From assembly GCF_021462225.1 (NCBI RefSeq), contig NC_061797.1, positions 26,001,093 through 26,065,092 of the forward strand: a DNA stretch of 64,000 nt, in the 5' to 3' direction. Origin of the DNA: Girardinichthys multiradiatus (taxonomy: Eukaryota; Chordata; Actinopteri; Cyprinodontiformes; Goodeidae). The notes below the pieces were generated by a model that was given only the letters and a program-made list of their open reading frames with translations, was not told where the DNA came from and ran no database searches. The stretch's first letter is position 1. Each line of letters opens with the position of its first letter. The position numbers and the translations under genes were made by a program. Shown in pieces: positions 22,501-30,298 of this stretch.

Positions 22501-25500
22501 GATTTTTTTTTTTTTTAAGACAATGCTGCTGTCATACATCTCAGACACTTTATAAATGGGGTTTAACCAACTCATAACCATCTGAACATAATTCAGAGAC
22601 CTTAGGCGTGTGTTAATGTTTGCATTTCAGTGTAGCAATGACTTGTAAATAATGCGTCACAATGTGCAAAAGTCTTGATTGATCTTAAGGGTAACCTATT
22701 ATACTCCCTTTTAAACTTAGGGATAGGTCTGTGGGCCATAAAAAACATGAATCACTTTTGTTTTTGCACAAAATCAGTCTTAAATAATGAGATTTCACCA
22801 CCTCAGTGTCCCCTTTTTTGACTTCCTTTCAGAATGAGCTGTTTTAGAGCTCTGTCACTTTTATGCAAATTAGCTATATCTGGCCCCGCCCCCAACCAGC
22901 ACTTTGTACACATGAAAACGAAACCGACACTGACCTTTGGTCCGCTTGTTTGGTCCGGAGTAAAAGTGAACTTTATTTTTTTCATTTGGTGCGGTTTGTT
23001 TTCACATTGTACTTTTTGCAAGTGAACTACTACTTGTAAACAACGCCACGCGGGTAAGTAAGTAAAATTTTATTTATATAGCACTTCTCAAGACACAGAT
23101 CACAAAGTGCTTCACAACACTAAAACAAATTACAATTGGAATAATATATTTATATATTTAAAATAAAAGAAGATAAGATAAAATCAAAAATAAACTAACC
23201 AAACGCAAGCCTAAAAAGATGAGTTTTTAGCTGTTTTTTAAAAGACACCACTGAATCTGCAGTCCTTATACACAAAGGGGATAGAGTTCCAGAGTCAGGG
23301 AGCTACTGTTGCAAAAGCTCTATCACCCTTAGTTTTCAGCCTTGTGTGATGTACAGCCAGTAGGACTTTATCGCATGACCTCAGAGACCTGGGGGGATTG
23401 TACAGATATAAGAGTTCACTGGTATAAGTTGGGGCTTGACCATGAAGACCTCTATAAGTCAGGACCAGAATCTTAAACTGAGCTCTGAAATTAATGGGGA
23501 GCCAGTGCAGCTGGATGAGTAACGGTGTGGAGTGGGAATACTTAAAAGATTTTGTCAGAAGTCTAGCAGCAGCATTCTGAACAACCTGGAGACGTTCCAG
23601 GGAGTTTTTGCTAAGACAGGTAAATAAAGCATTACAGTAATCCAAACGTGAGGAAATGAATGCATGGATAGTAATCTCAAGTTCAGAACGTGACACAATG
23701 GGACTTAACTTAGCAAGGTTCCGTAAATGATAAGAACAAGAGTGAAGCAGAGATTTGATGTGGGTATCTAAGGAGAAAGCAGAGTCAAAGGTTACACCAA
23801 GGTTCCTGATGGAAGATTTAGCAAATTTGCCAAGAGGACCAAGAGCTTCCATTATCCTGGGTATAAATCTATCAGGGGCACAAACAAGGACTTCAGTTTT
23901 TTCAGCATTAAGTTGGATAAAGTTATCAGCCATCCAACTTTTGATAGATTCAAAACATACAATCAGCAACTGTAACTTAAAGACATGTTCAGGCTTAAAG
24001 GAAATATACAGCTGAATGTCGTCGGAATAACAGTGATAAGAAATGCCCTCAAAAGTGCTCAGGATATGCTGTAAAGGAAGCAAATACAATAAAAATAACA
24101 AGGGCCCTAGGACAGAACCTTGGGGGACACCACAAGAAAGGGAGGCTGGAGAGGACCTGTACCTACAGGCAGTCACACCGAAGCATCGTTCAGATAGGTA
24201 TGAAGTGAACCACTCTAAAGCAGAACCAGATACACCCACCCAATGTCCCAGCCTATCGAGCAAGATTTGATAGTCAACAATATCGAAGGCAGAAGTAAGG
24301 TCCAACATCAGCACAACAGAACACTCTCCTGCATCACTACGCAACAAGATATCGCTAGAAACTCTAACAAGAGCTGTTTCTGTGGAATGAAACTTACGAA
24401 AACCAGACTGATATTTGTCAAGGATATTGTGTTTGTCCATGAAGGCTATCAGCTGTGTAGACACAACCTTTTCCAACGATCATTGTTCCCATTGGACAGA
24501 AATGACGGGGGCGGGACAGAGCACAGACCCGGAAATTGAGGAAAACAGTTGTAGACGTGCTGCGTGCAGCACCTCTGTTCTGCATATTTGTGCCGTTATT
24601 AAAGCTGCAATATTATTGTGAGGGTGAAGAGCAGCTCATTTAACACAGACTTTGAGATGTTCCATTTATAATGTTGGAACCCCGTCGGAGAATGCGTGCT
24701 GAACGCCGACGTTCTCTACGTGCCTTGTCCCACAACAAGCTGGTAGCATTGCTAGGCAACACACAGCTTATCAGGTATGGTTACCTTACAACACACACCT
24801 TTGCTACCGGCTACGGTGGCATTTTATGTCCAAAGAGACGTACGCTTTTTGTAGTTGGTTCGGATCGGGGCCGGTTTGTATTCAGACCATAAGCGAACCG
24901 CACCGGAGTCCGTTTGGAAGCAGACCGAGACCACCTGAAAAAGTGGGTCTCGGTCTGGTTGTTTGGTCCGGACCAGGGTTCGCTTGAGTGTATTCACACC
25001 TGCGCAAAAGGTCCGGACCAAGGGGGGAAACGAACTCTGGTCCGTTTAAAGCGGACTAAATGTGGCAAGTGTGAATACACCCACTGTTATCCGACAGCGG
25101 GAGAATGTGCATGGACACATGTGGGTCTTTGCAGCCAAAAACAGAACATCTGCCTTTTAGGGTAGCTATTGTAAAGCACAAGTAAGGTAAAACCAGCCGG
25201 TGAGACGTGATCCTCTACTGAAAATCAGGTGGGAGGAGCTCCGCTTCAGTTGCTAGTCAGGGGCGGGATTCAGGTAACGTTGCTAGGTGCCAGTTTTATT
25301 GTGATATCACAATTACACAGCTTTTGAAACCGCGTCTTTTCTAGAAAAAATAAAATATTCATTTATAGCCAAAAAAAAGGTTGAATGTTTTTTTTTTTTT
25401 GCGTTTGGACTATTTGTAGAAGCATTAGAGACCCAAATGGAAGTATAAAAACAATCAAAAAGAGAATTTTGCATAATAGTTCCCCTTCAAAAAAGAAAAG

Positions 25501-28500
25501 AAAATTACAGAAGGATTTCATTTTGCATGTTTAGGTTTAGTACCTTAAATATATGCTTAAATTTACTTGAAAAGGGTGATGCTTCTAGTCACCTCAAACT
25601 GTGCTGCTGTGTCATGCATTTTCATTCTCACTTTCTGCAGAATATACCATGCATACTCTAGTTATCTGGATGGTCTATTTAAGCTGCAAACCTCCATTTG
25701 CCATCTGCTTTTCAAGCTGCTATTGTGGCAAGGTCGGAGACCCTGACATGCGGAAAACATGTTCAGGTGGTAAAGATGCGCTCATCAGCAATGGAGTGAG
25801 GAGATCAGAGCCTAGAAACCTATCTCAAGTACATATGAGTGGTCTGACTGAATTTGGTTTGTGAAAATAATTTGTTGGGTACATACAGACCCTTTGCAAA
25901 AGTATTCACATCCTTTGAGCTTTGCCACACTTTATAACGTTACAACCAGAGAAATGTTTTTATTTGTATATTAAATGATAAACCAGAAAAAATTTACTAC
26001 AGTACATAACTGTGAAGTGGACGGAAAGGGTAACATTGGTTTTTAAAGGTTTTTGCAAGTACAAATGTGAAAACTTGTTTGTATTTGATATTCAGGGTCT
26101 AAGTCAGTACTTTGGAGGGTTCTACATTCACTACAGCTGCAAGACATTTGCACTAAGTTTCTTCCAGCATTACACTTCATTTATCAATAACTGGTTCGGG
26201 TTTGGGTGTACAAATGATCATAGGACATGTTCCACATGTAATTCATGATACAGGCATGTACTGGCCTCACCTATTGGGTGTGTTCCCTAATGTTCTGGCC
26301 TTTTACAGAAAAGCACTGTATTTCTACTGAGAATAAATTACACACAGGTGGACCTACTAATTAGGTGACTACTGAGGGCAGTAGATTGGATTTTATTAGG
26401 GCAATCAGAGTAAAGGAGGGTAAATGGAAATACATACTACATTTTTAAACATTTTTGTTAAATGAAAATCTAAAACTAAGATTCCCTTGTCTTCCACTTT
26501 ACAATTATGTACTACTTTCTGTTGGTCATTCAGAAATAATTCCAATTACACACATTAAAGTTTGTTGGAACTTCAAAAAACTTTGAAGGTTTAAGGGGTA
26601 TGAATACCTTCTCAAGACTCTTTAAGATGATATTGATATTATTGTTGAGATGAAGGTTAGGATTAGCTTTGAAGATGTTTAGCTTTGAATAAATATATAC
26701 ACTGATATGCACTAGTTATACAGAAAAACTAGGAAATGCTACCTAAAATGCCCTTTACATGTTCATTCACATCAAGCACACACAGGCTGGAATCTTGAAT
26801 TAGACTTGACTGCATGGTGCTGTTTCTGCAGGTCAAACCTCATGGGAACCAAGTTTACTGTTTATGACAACGGTCTGAACCCCATGAAGAGCACCACCAG
26901 CCTAGAAGCCAGCAATCTTCGCCAAGAGCTAGCTGCCATTTGCTATGTAAGTATAAAGTCATTGCTGTCGCTCATTGCATATTGTCCAATTCTCTCAACA
27001 ATAGTTCATCACAATATCCTCAAATCCATGGTTTACCTGATTTAAAATTATGTAACATTTATTTCAAATACTGCAGAAAATGTATTTGGGATTATAGAAA
27101 AGAAAGAACTAACAAAATACTAACCATGTATCTAATTTACTGTTATGCAACTAAAAAAAGCTCCTATTACTATCAAGTTACAATGTTTATGTATATAACA
27201 CCTGTGAGACATATGGTAAAGAGGATTAGATATTAGTCCAAAAATGGCTTTATCTGAGCAAAATATACTTTCATCTGATATCATAAACATATGTAAATGG
27301 ATCTTTGTTTGGATGTTTGTTTTGTTTACCTTAAGTTTCAATGCATTTAAATATTAATCTAAATCTTCTGTTTTGCACATTTTATTTACTACAGTATATT
27401 GATAGTAAATAGGATGTGACATGATAAACAGGGCACATTTTTGCTTAAATATCCTACTACTACATCTTCACCAGTTTATAATTTATTCAACCCAGGAAAC
27501 CAATGTTTTAGGATTCAAAGGACCTCGCAAAATGAGCGTCATTATTCCTGGAATGAACATGGACCACGAGAGAGTGTCCATTCGGCCGCGTAATGTAGGT
27601 GTCACTGCACTGCCGCATATCTGCCAAACTATTCAACTCCTAATAATTTCATAACTGATCAGACAAGTGTGCTTCTGAAGGTGTCTGATTGTCCTTTATT
27701 TCAGGAGCATGAGTCACTGTTGGCCCGGTGGCAGAACAAGAACACAGAGAGTGTGATTGAACTTCACAACAAGACACCTGTGTGGAATGATGACACGCAG
27801 TCCTACGTTCTAAACTTCCATGGCAGAGTCACGCAGGCATCTGTTAAAAACTTTCAAATCATTCACGACAATGACCGTAAGTTCCAAGTGTTTCTGTCAC
27901 TTTAAATTTGGGGAATCAAACTTAAGACCACAGCTGAAAGGGGAAAGATGTATTTCTGCTGGCTCCCCTTACAAAGTGAGTATCACCACAGGGCTCAAAT
28001 TTATTTAGTAAATTTAGCAGACAAGGAGGGCTTTACTTACTGCTTGCTAAGAAAAACTATCAAGAGTCAAAAAATGCTGTAAGGTCAACAAAATTGTCAT
28101 TGCAAGAAGCAATGGTGTTGCTACACATAAAGAAAGAAATCCTAACAGGATATTTTAATAGCTGTATGTTTTATCACTTAGTCAATTAGAGTTATTTTGA
28201 GGCTACACAAAGTGTAAATAACAACAGATAAACAAAATGAGCAAAAGAAAGAATAACTTTCAGGTAAAATACTGTCATGAGAAAAACTACTTTCACTTCT
28301 TAAAATCACTTCTTTCCTCGGATTCAAAAGGGAGAGCAGCAGCCTGGTGATGCTAATTATATGCACACCATTAACAGGTCATCAGCAAGTGTGACCAACT
28401 CTGTAAAAGGCTGTTTATACCTTTGGAGGAATCAGGGGGGTGTTAGCTAAGTGTCCTTAGAGACGACATTGTAATTGCCTTTCAGTCTTGAAAGGAGTTA

Positions 28501-30298
28501 TAAGGTTATTACAAAATACTGTGAGAGCCATCATTTTGCATTGGAAACATAATTCACTTGTCAAGAGGAAAGTTGCTAGTCTCCAGAGGAATGGACATCC
28601 CTACAAATTTATTCCGAAATCAAACAGCACAATTCTCAGAAAATCCTCACCTCACACATCTCAGACTCCATAGCCCTGAGTTTGCTTCTTAAATTTTGTA
28701 CCTTGCAATGGGAAAGATGCTCCCTAAACAAGCTTGGGTTTGCATTTGAAATTAACTGAATTAATTTAGATAATCATGAGGCACATTTGTCACTGCAATT
28801 CACAACATAATGTTTTGCAAAAATCAAATGCAGTGACAACTGTTGAGCATGTTGGTAGAGGGTTGATGATTGGGGGTACATGTCCTTGCAGTCATAAAGT
28901 CAACCAGGAACCCACCAGTATGGGAAGGTATTTAAGGGTCAAATGTGAGGCAGTCTGTCTAACAGCTAAACCTTGGACTGAACTGGTTCACCAACAGGAC
29001 AATTGTTCAAAACACAGCAGCAAATGTACAACAGAAAGGGGTTTAAAAAGAAAATAAGAGCACGACACTGGCGCAGCGGTAGAGCGTGTGGCCCATGCAT
29101 GGAGAGGCTCTGGCCCTCAACGTGGCTGTCACCAGGTTTGAGTCTCAGCCACAGTGACCTGTGCAGCACGTCTTTCCCCTCTCTTCACCCCATTTTCTGT
29201 GTGCCTACTTTCAAAGAAAATTGACTAAATAAAGGCCACTAGTGCCTTAAAAACAAAATCTTAAAAAAAGGTAAATAATCATGGTTCTGCAATGGTCCAG
29301 TCAAAGTTATGACCTCAGACACAATTAAAATGCTTTGGTGGAATCTCAAGAGAGCTAGGCCAAAAAAATGTCTGCAGGCATCAGTGTTGTGAAGAACGTG
29401 AGAGACTGATCCAGATATGCAAAAGGAAACTACTTCAAGTTTTTACCCAATAAAAGGTAGTTCTACAGGCTGTTTAGTTGTTGGGTGCCCTTTTTTTTTC
29501 TCATGACTATATTCCTACCTAAATGATCCTTTGCAAGGAGCTTTTGTGTATAGAATGCACATCAAAGGTGGCATTGTGACTTGAACCTTGTGTCACATGA
29601 AGTTGCAGGAGCAACAGTCAGTTAAAAAGAAGAAAAAGCTCACCAAACAAGTGACCTTTTAGACATATGAGAAAGCATTACATGCGCTTGACTGAGTTTG
29701 ACAGGGATTGTAATTTGGGAATACATATGGCTGGTTGTCTTGTTTTGCAGTTGCTCACTACATGGAGATTAATCTTTACAACATATTGTGGGATGACACA
29801 AGGTATGTATCATCACATACCCACTGGTTTCAGCATTTGGCCTCTGTGACATCTGCATGCTGTATGCCAGACAACTGCTCAACACGACCACCTGTTCTCA
29901 TGCAAAACCAACATCAATCCCCTGAAAAACCCAGATGTTGGTAATGGCATCTAATGATTCTAAAAAGCATCCTTTGTGCTTTCTTACTTTCACTCACTGT
30001 TTTGACTGACAGTTGGAAGCTCCAGCAACGGCCTATCTGGTGATCCCACCTCCCAGTAATTTTCTTAAAGTCACACCATTCTTCCTCGGTGATTAACTAG
30101 AACTTTCACTTTTTCGTGTCAGGTAGTGTCTATGGAGTAAAACAATGTATGTTTTCTCTGACAGCTGACTACATTGTGATGCAGTTCGGCCGTGTGGCAG
30201 AGGATGTCTTCACCATGGACTATAACTACCCAATGTGTGCGCTGCAAGCCTTTGCCATTGCCCTCTCCAGCTTTGATAGTAAACTTGCCTGTGAATAG
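4377..30298 (+). CDS. tub: tub, tubby bipartite transcription factor (partial, N-terminus outside window)
   Basis: Ten exons join in frame to 466 residues: 4377-4539, 7311-7448, 9836-9988, 18026-18147, 20273-20464, 20644-20756, 26832-26946, 27496-27594, 27705-27876 and 30165-30298. Residues 1-216 form a low-complexity N-terminal region with basic clusters ([20 protein letters not shown]) that act as nuclear localisation signals in mammalian TUB, plus an acidic serine-rich stretch. Residues 217-466 are the tubby domain. Both family signatures are present: '[14 protein letters not shown]' and C-terminal '[16 protein letters not shown]'. The basic '[11 protein letters not shown]' segment lies where tubby binds phosphatidylinositol 4,5-bisphosphate. 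Family knowledge: a membrane-tethered regulator released by Gq signalling and an adaptor for ciliary GPCR traffic in neurons. Length, splice phases and synteny with ric3 fit TUB (about 500 residues) better than TULP1-3. Exons are intact, so the gene is probably functional. Confidence 0.95.
4540..5961. other. tub intron segment with a small hairpin
   Basis: AT-rich intron without recognisable repeats or coding sequence. The one structural feature is a perfect 11-bp inverted repeat with a 4-nt loop at 5796-5821 (atcttagcact...agtgctaagat), flanked by further complementary bases (cttca/tgaag). Confidence 0.5.
5796..5821. repeat. small perfect inverted repeat in tub intron
   Basis: Arms at 5796-5806 and 5811-5821 are exactly complementary around the loop TAAG. 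The outer bases 5792-5794 and 5822-5825 extend the pairing with a bulge. Function unknown. Confidence 0.6.
5962..7211 (+). mobile_element. Tc1-like DNA transposon, near complete
   Basis: The left end 'caggggttggacaacaaaac' and the right end, whose reverse complement is 'ctggggttggacaatgaaaa', form terminal inverted repeats of about 30 bp. A TA precedes the left end (5960-5961); the right TA has changed to TT. A single transposase gene fills the interior in the + direction. The element lies in a tub intron and ends 100 nt before the exon at 7311. Confidence 0.88.
6131..7158 (+). pseudogene. Tc1-like transposase, one frameshift
   Basis: The ATG at 6131 starts '[20 protein letters not shown]', followed by a helix-turn-helix ([19 protein letters not shown]). 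One missing base near 6357 moves the frame; the rest is open from about 6360 to the stop at 7156-7158. The DDE catalytic triad is intact as DD34E: Asp in 'LFSDESPF', Asp in '[11 protein letters not shown]', Glu in '[10 protein letters not shown]'. Total length equals about 342 codons, the usual Tc1 size. With only one lesion this is a young copy. It cannot make a full protein as read, unless the missing base is a sequencing error in the A-rich run. Confidence 0.88.
7311..7448 (+). CDS. tub: tub exon, second in window
   Basis: The acceptor 'gttctccag' ends at 7310. Two bases complete the split codon, then '[20 protein letters not shown]' is read, ending in the basic 'KKERKGKHK', which matches the second basic cluster of mammalian TUB. 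The donor 'g|gttag' has GT at 7449-7450. The variable middle of the exon is poorly conserved, as expected for this linker. Confidence 0.9.
7521..7752 (+). repeat. dispersed repeat (LINE-tail-like)
   Basis: It begins with (AAT)n and 'ctttattggtcattgc' and continues through 'aaatttgtcctctgcattt' and 'gggagcagtgggctgcc' to 'ctaaccaccaggccaccac'. I recognise this block order as a common fish interspersed repeat, probably a LINE or SINE 3' end in inverse orientation. No coding potential is seen. Confidence 0.55.
7753..9106. other. tub intron, nothing recognised
   Basis: AT-rich intron. It contains a short CA-rich microsatellite near 8117-8142 and no convincing coding or repeat signature. Confidence 0.5.
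9107..9633. mobile_element. MITE with long terminal inverted repeats, TA target
   Basis: The left end 'cactatcggtcaaacattta' matches the reverse complement of the right end, 'cactactggtcaaatgtttt'. TA dinucleotides flank both ends (9105-9106, 9634-9635). Complementarity continues inward: 'gcatcaaaacagtgaatg' on the left pairs with 'cattcacagttttgttgcc' on the right. There is no transposase, so this is a non-autonomous Tc1/mariner-type element. Confidence 0.8.
9836..9988 (+). CDS. tub: tub exon, third in window (NAGNAG acceptor)
   Basis: Encodes '[19 protein letters not shown]' and ends 'DLRVTMLKK', matching the 'VQILTVGQS' and 'DLRATM' blocks of TUB. The donor is 'g|gtaaaa' (GT at 9989-9990). 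The acceptor is a tandem 'cccagcag': splicing after 9832 gives one extra alanine, and after 9835 one residue fewer; both keep the frame. I list the downstream choice. The polypyrimidine tract is weak, so the exact start is uncertain. Confidence 0.85.
10321..11888 (+). mobile_element. Tc1/mariner-like transposon with ~200-bp inverted repeats (family A)
   Basis: The element starts 'caggtccttctcaaaatatt' and ends with its inverse, 'tttttgagaaggacctg'. It is flanked by TA at 10319-10320 and 11889-11890. The inverted repeats extend to about 10520 and from about 11690. The same ends occur at 54562-56161 (full element), 51338-51517 (one end only) and 63960-64000 (cut by the window edge). It lies in a tub intron in the sense orientation. 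Confidence 0.92.
10649..11611 (+). pseudogene. family A transposase, catalytically dead
   Basis: The frame is open from 10649 to the stop at 11609-11611. The expected ATG (as in the 55836 copy) is CTG at 10649-10651. Two catalytic aspartates are replaced: 'LFSYESKF' has Tyr where Asp is expected and '[10 protein letters not shown]' has Asn; the Glu in '[10 protein letters not shown]' remains. Compared with the copy at 54839-55836, 14 residues are missing between 'CRTPQ' and 'TWATEKQ'. The frame survives but activity should not. Confidence 0.88.
11889..13121. other. tub intron with a possible conserved block
   Basis: Mostly AT-rich. The part at about 12190-12480 is less AT-skewed and holds homeodomain-type words (gtaattagcgc, cattaactcgg, 'gtgattatcac'), which suggest a conserved non-coding element. 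This is an impression only. Confidence 0.35.
13785..15920 (-). mobile_element. piggyBac-like DNA transposon at TTAA
   Basis: Terminal inverted repeats 'ccctcctgttgtcct' (13785-13799) and its exact complement (15906-15920) are flanked by TTAA at 13781-13784 and 15921-15924. Near each end is a palindrome-like 'gggtcaaaatgaccc' (13828-13842, 15890-15904), with a further partial copy at 15709-15722. The interior encodes a piggyBac transposase on the minus strand. The target without insertion is seen at 42786-42789. Confidence 0.93.
14122..15550 (-). pseudogene. piggyBac-like transposase with an intron, damaged
   Basis: Minus-strand pieces read '[20 protein letters not shown]', '[17 protein letters not shown]', '[12 protein letters not shown]', '[17 protein letters not shown]', '[19 protein letters not shown]' and a C-terminal cysteine-rich zinc-binding tail ([10 protein letters not shown]...CPTCAN). 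The three catalytic aspartates of the DDD core (in VDEQ, CDNF and GVDN) are all present. A 108-nt intron with GT-AG ends lies at 15086-15193; removing it joins 'PFRG' to 'RCPF' in frame. Lesions: TGA at 15393-15395, TAA at 14982-14984 (CAA expected) and a frameshift near 14245 before the cysteine-rich tail. The N-terminal start is not clear. Confidence 0.87.
16089..17182 (+). pseudogene. LINE reverse transcriptase C-terminal half, open frame
   Basis: Open from the 5' truncation to the stop at 17180-17182 with no lesion. It carries '[13 protein letters not shown]', '[12 protein letters not shown]', the catalytic 'FADDTT' and the C-terminal '[20 protein letters not shown]' region. The N-terminal part and the endonuclease are absent because of 5' truncation at insertion. 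The intact remaining frame suggests a recent insertion. Confidence 0.85.
16089..17534 (+). mobile_element. L2/CR1-type LINE, 5'-truncated, inserted in older L2 copy
   Basis: Same family as 1019-2805 but in the + orientation. It begins within the reverse transcriptase gene and ends in 'caataaagcttttctg' plus a (TTCTGA)n tail at about 17500-17534. It interrupts 'gtgtgagaa|tgtagc', whose intact form is at 42941-42956. No target-site duplication longer than 1-2 bases is evident. Confidence 0.88.
17651..18025. other. tub intron, nothing recognised
   Basis: Short AT-rich intron segment leading to the acceptor at 18024-18025. No repeat or coding feature is seen. Confidence 0.5.
18026..18147 (+). 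CDS. tub: tub exon, acidic serine-rich linker
   Basis: Encodes '[20 protein letters not shown]' and continues '[19 protein letters not shown]', matching TUB upstream of the tubby domain. The acceptor is 'caaag' (AG at 18024-18025) and the donor 'aag|gtaaaa'. It starts by completing a glycine codon and ends in phase 0. The GAT-rich stretch at 18055-18075 is coding, not a microsatellite. Confidence 0.93.
18148..20272. other. tub intron, nothing recognised
   Basis: AT-rich intron with a short (TAA)n run near 19424-19452. A pyrimidine-rich tract (ctctttcccacag) precedes the next exon. No mobile element was recognised. Confidence 0.5.
20273..20464 (+). CDS. tub: tub exon, start of tubby domain
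   Basis: Encodes a proline-rich linker, then '[20 protein letters not shown]' and '[20 protein letters not shown]', the first strands of the tubby barrel. Acceptor 'cccacag' ends at 20272; donor 'aag|gtgaga' starts at 20465. Phase 0 at both ends. Confidence 0.95.
20644..20756 (+). CDS. tub: tub exon, phosphoinositide-binding segment
   Basis: Encodes '[20 protein letters not shown]' then '[17 protein letters not shown]'. This basic segment lies where the tubby domain contacts phosphatidylinositol 4,5-bisphosphate in mammals. Acceptor 'tttttccacag' ends at 20643; donor 'ag|gtgaat' starts at 20757. Ends in phase 2. Confidence 0.95.
20757..22685. other. tub intron, no element recognised
   Basis: AT-rich. 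Degenerate ATCC-type repeats are seen near 21220-21300 and A/T homopolymers near 21370 and 22505. No gene or clear mobile element. Confidence 0.5.
23054..24480 (-). mobile_element. L2-type LINE, 5'-truncated, (TTAC)n tail
   Basis: The tail repeat is seen as 'gtaagtaagtaa' at the low-coordinate end, followed by 'attttatttatatagcactt', the L2-type 3' end motif. The body is the reverse transcriptase ORF at 23295-24476. It is 5'-truncated near 24480 in the N-terminal part of the reverse transcriptase. Confidence 0.85.
23295..24476 (-). pseudogene. L2 reverse transcriptase fragment, open frame
   Basis: A frame of 393 codons with reverse transcriptase motifs in order: '[18 protein letters not shown]', '[20 protein letters not shown]', '[20 protein letters not shown]', the catalytic box as '[10 protein letters not shown]' and 'NAEKTEVLV'. 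It continues to the C-terminal 'RLDYCNALF', 'QNAAARLL' and 'LHWLPI' blocks. The catalytic box has Ser where Ala is usual (YADD). No endonuclease domain remains, so this is a truncated, non-mobile copy. Confidence 0.85.
25886..26622. mobile_element. Tc1/mariner-type MITE or decayed transposon
   Basis: The left end 'cagaccctttgcaaaagtat' after TA, with 'tcctttgagctttgccacac' just inside, is matched by an inverse right end around 'aaggggtatgaataccttct' (26590-26612). These are the ends of a common fish Tc1-like family. No transposase frame is left. Confidence 0.65.
26832..26946 (+). CDS. tub: tub exon, tubby domain
   Basis: Completes an arginine codon, then encodes '[20 protein letters not shown]' and '[15 protein letters not shown]', highly conserved in TUB. 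Acceptor 'tttctgcag' ends at 26831; donor 'tat|gtaagt' starts at 26947. Confidence 0.95.
27496..27594 (+). CDS. tub: tub exon, tubby domain
   Basis: Encodes '[20 protein letters not shown]' then '[13 protein letters not shown]', the conserved core block. Acceptor 'caacccag' ends at 27495; donor 'aat|gtaggt' starts at 27595. Phase 0 at both ends, 33 codons. Confidence 0.95.
27705..27876 (+). CDS. tub: tub exon with first tubby signature
   Basis: Encodes '[20 protein letters not shown]' through '[16 protein letters not shown]' to '[14 protein letters not shown]', which fits the first tubby signature. Acceptor 'tttatttcag' ends at 27704; donor 'c|gtaagt' starts at 27877, leaving one base. Confidence 0.95.
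28455..29480 (+). mobile_element. Decayed Tc1-like transposon in the last tub intron
   Basis: Near 28490-28670 the frame reads '[20 protein letters not shown]' and '[16 protein letters not shown]', resembling a Tc1-like N-terminal domain. Blocks around 28990-29050 ('aacaggacaattgttcaaaa') and 29290-29460 ('atggtccagtcaaagttatg', 'ttctacaggctgttt') are typical of the transposase 3' half. SINE 29062-29275 interrupts it between these blocks. No frame survives. Confidence 0.6.
29062..29275 (+). repeat. tRNA-derived SINE, family 2
   Basis: The head has an A box 'tggcgcagcggtag' (29069-29082) and a B box 'ggtttgagtct' (29135-29145), spaced as in tRNA genes. The body continues 'tcttcaccccattttctg' and 'aataaaggccactagtgcc' to an A-rich tail. 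Further copies are at 32098-32235 and 35422-35605, all on the + strand. It is not a functional tRNA: the acceptor stem is not maintained. Confidence 0.8.
30165..30298 (+). CDS. tub: tub last exon, C-terminal tubby signature and stop
   Basis: Completes a proline codon, then encodes '[20 protein letters not shown]' and ends with '[16 protein letters not shown]' and TAG at 30296-30298. The C-terminal signature inserts through the tubby barrel as its central helix. Acceptor 'tctctgacag' ends at 30164. Confidence 0.96.

Larger units (their letters stand above)
22686..25489. mobile_element. CpG-rich non-autonomous DNA element, split by a LINE
   Basis: The ends are roughly inverse: left 'aagggtaacctattatac', right reverse complement 'gaaggggaactattatgc'. 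The interior (22860-23053 and 24481-25330) is much richer in CpG than the surrounding intron. It holds near-palindromic 'tggtccggacca' words (24964-24975, 25010-25019) and GC-box-like 'ggggcggg' stretches. No transposase was found. The LINE at 23054-24480 interrupts it. The superfamily is unknown to me. Confidence 0.5.

Noticed and set aside
22834..23025. Small + strand frame before the LINE
   Set aside because: Lies in the CpG-rich element; no start context, splice sites or recognisable domain.
24671..24892. Frame starting [15 protein letters not shown]
   Set aside because: Arginine-rich because of local CpG composition. There is no family resemblance, and it sits inside a non-autonomous repeat.
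26012..26248. 78-codon frame in a tub intron
   Set aside because: Falls inside a MITE-like repeat and has no homology.
29062..29150. Possible tRNA gene (A and B boxes)
   Set aside because: The boxes belong to a SINE head. No cloverleaf with paired acceptor stem is evident, and the body and tail continue as a dispersed repeat.
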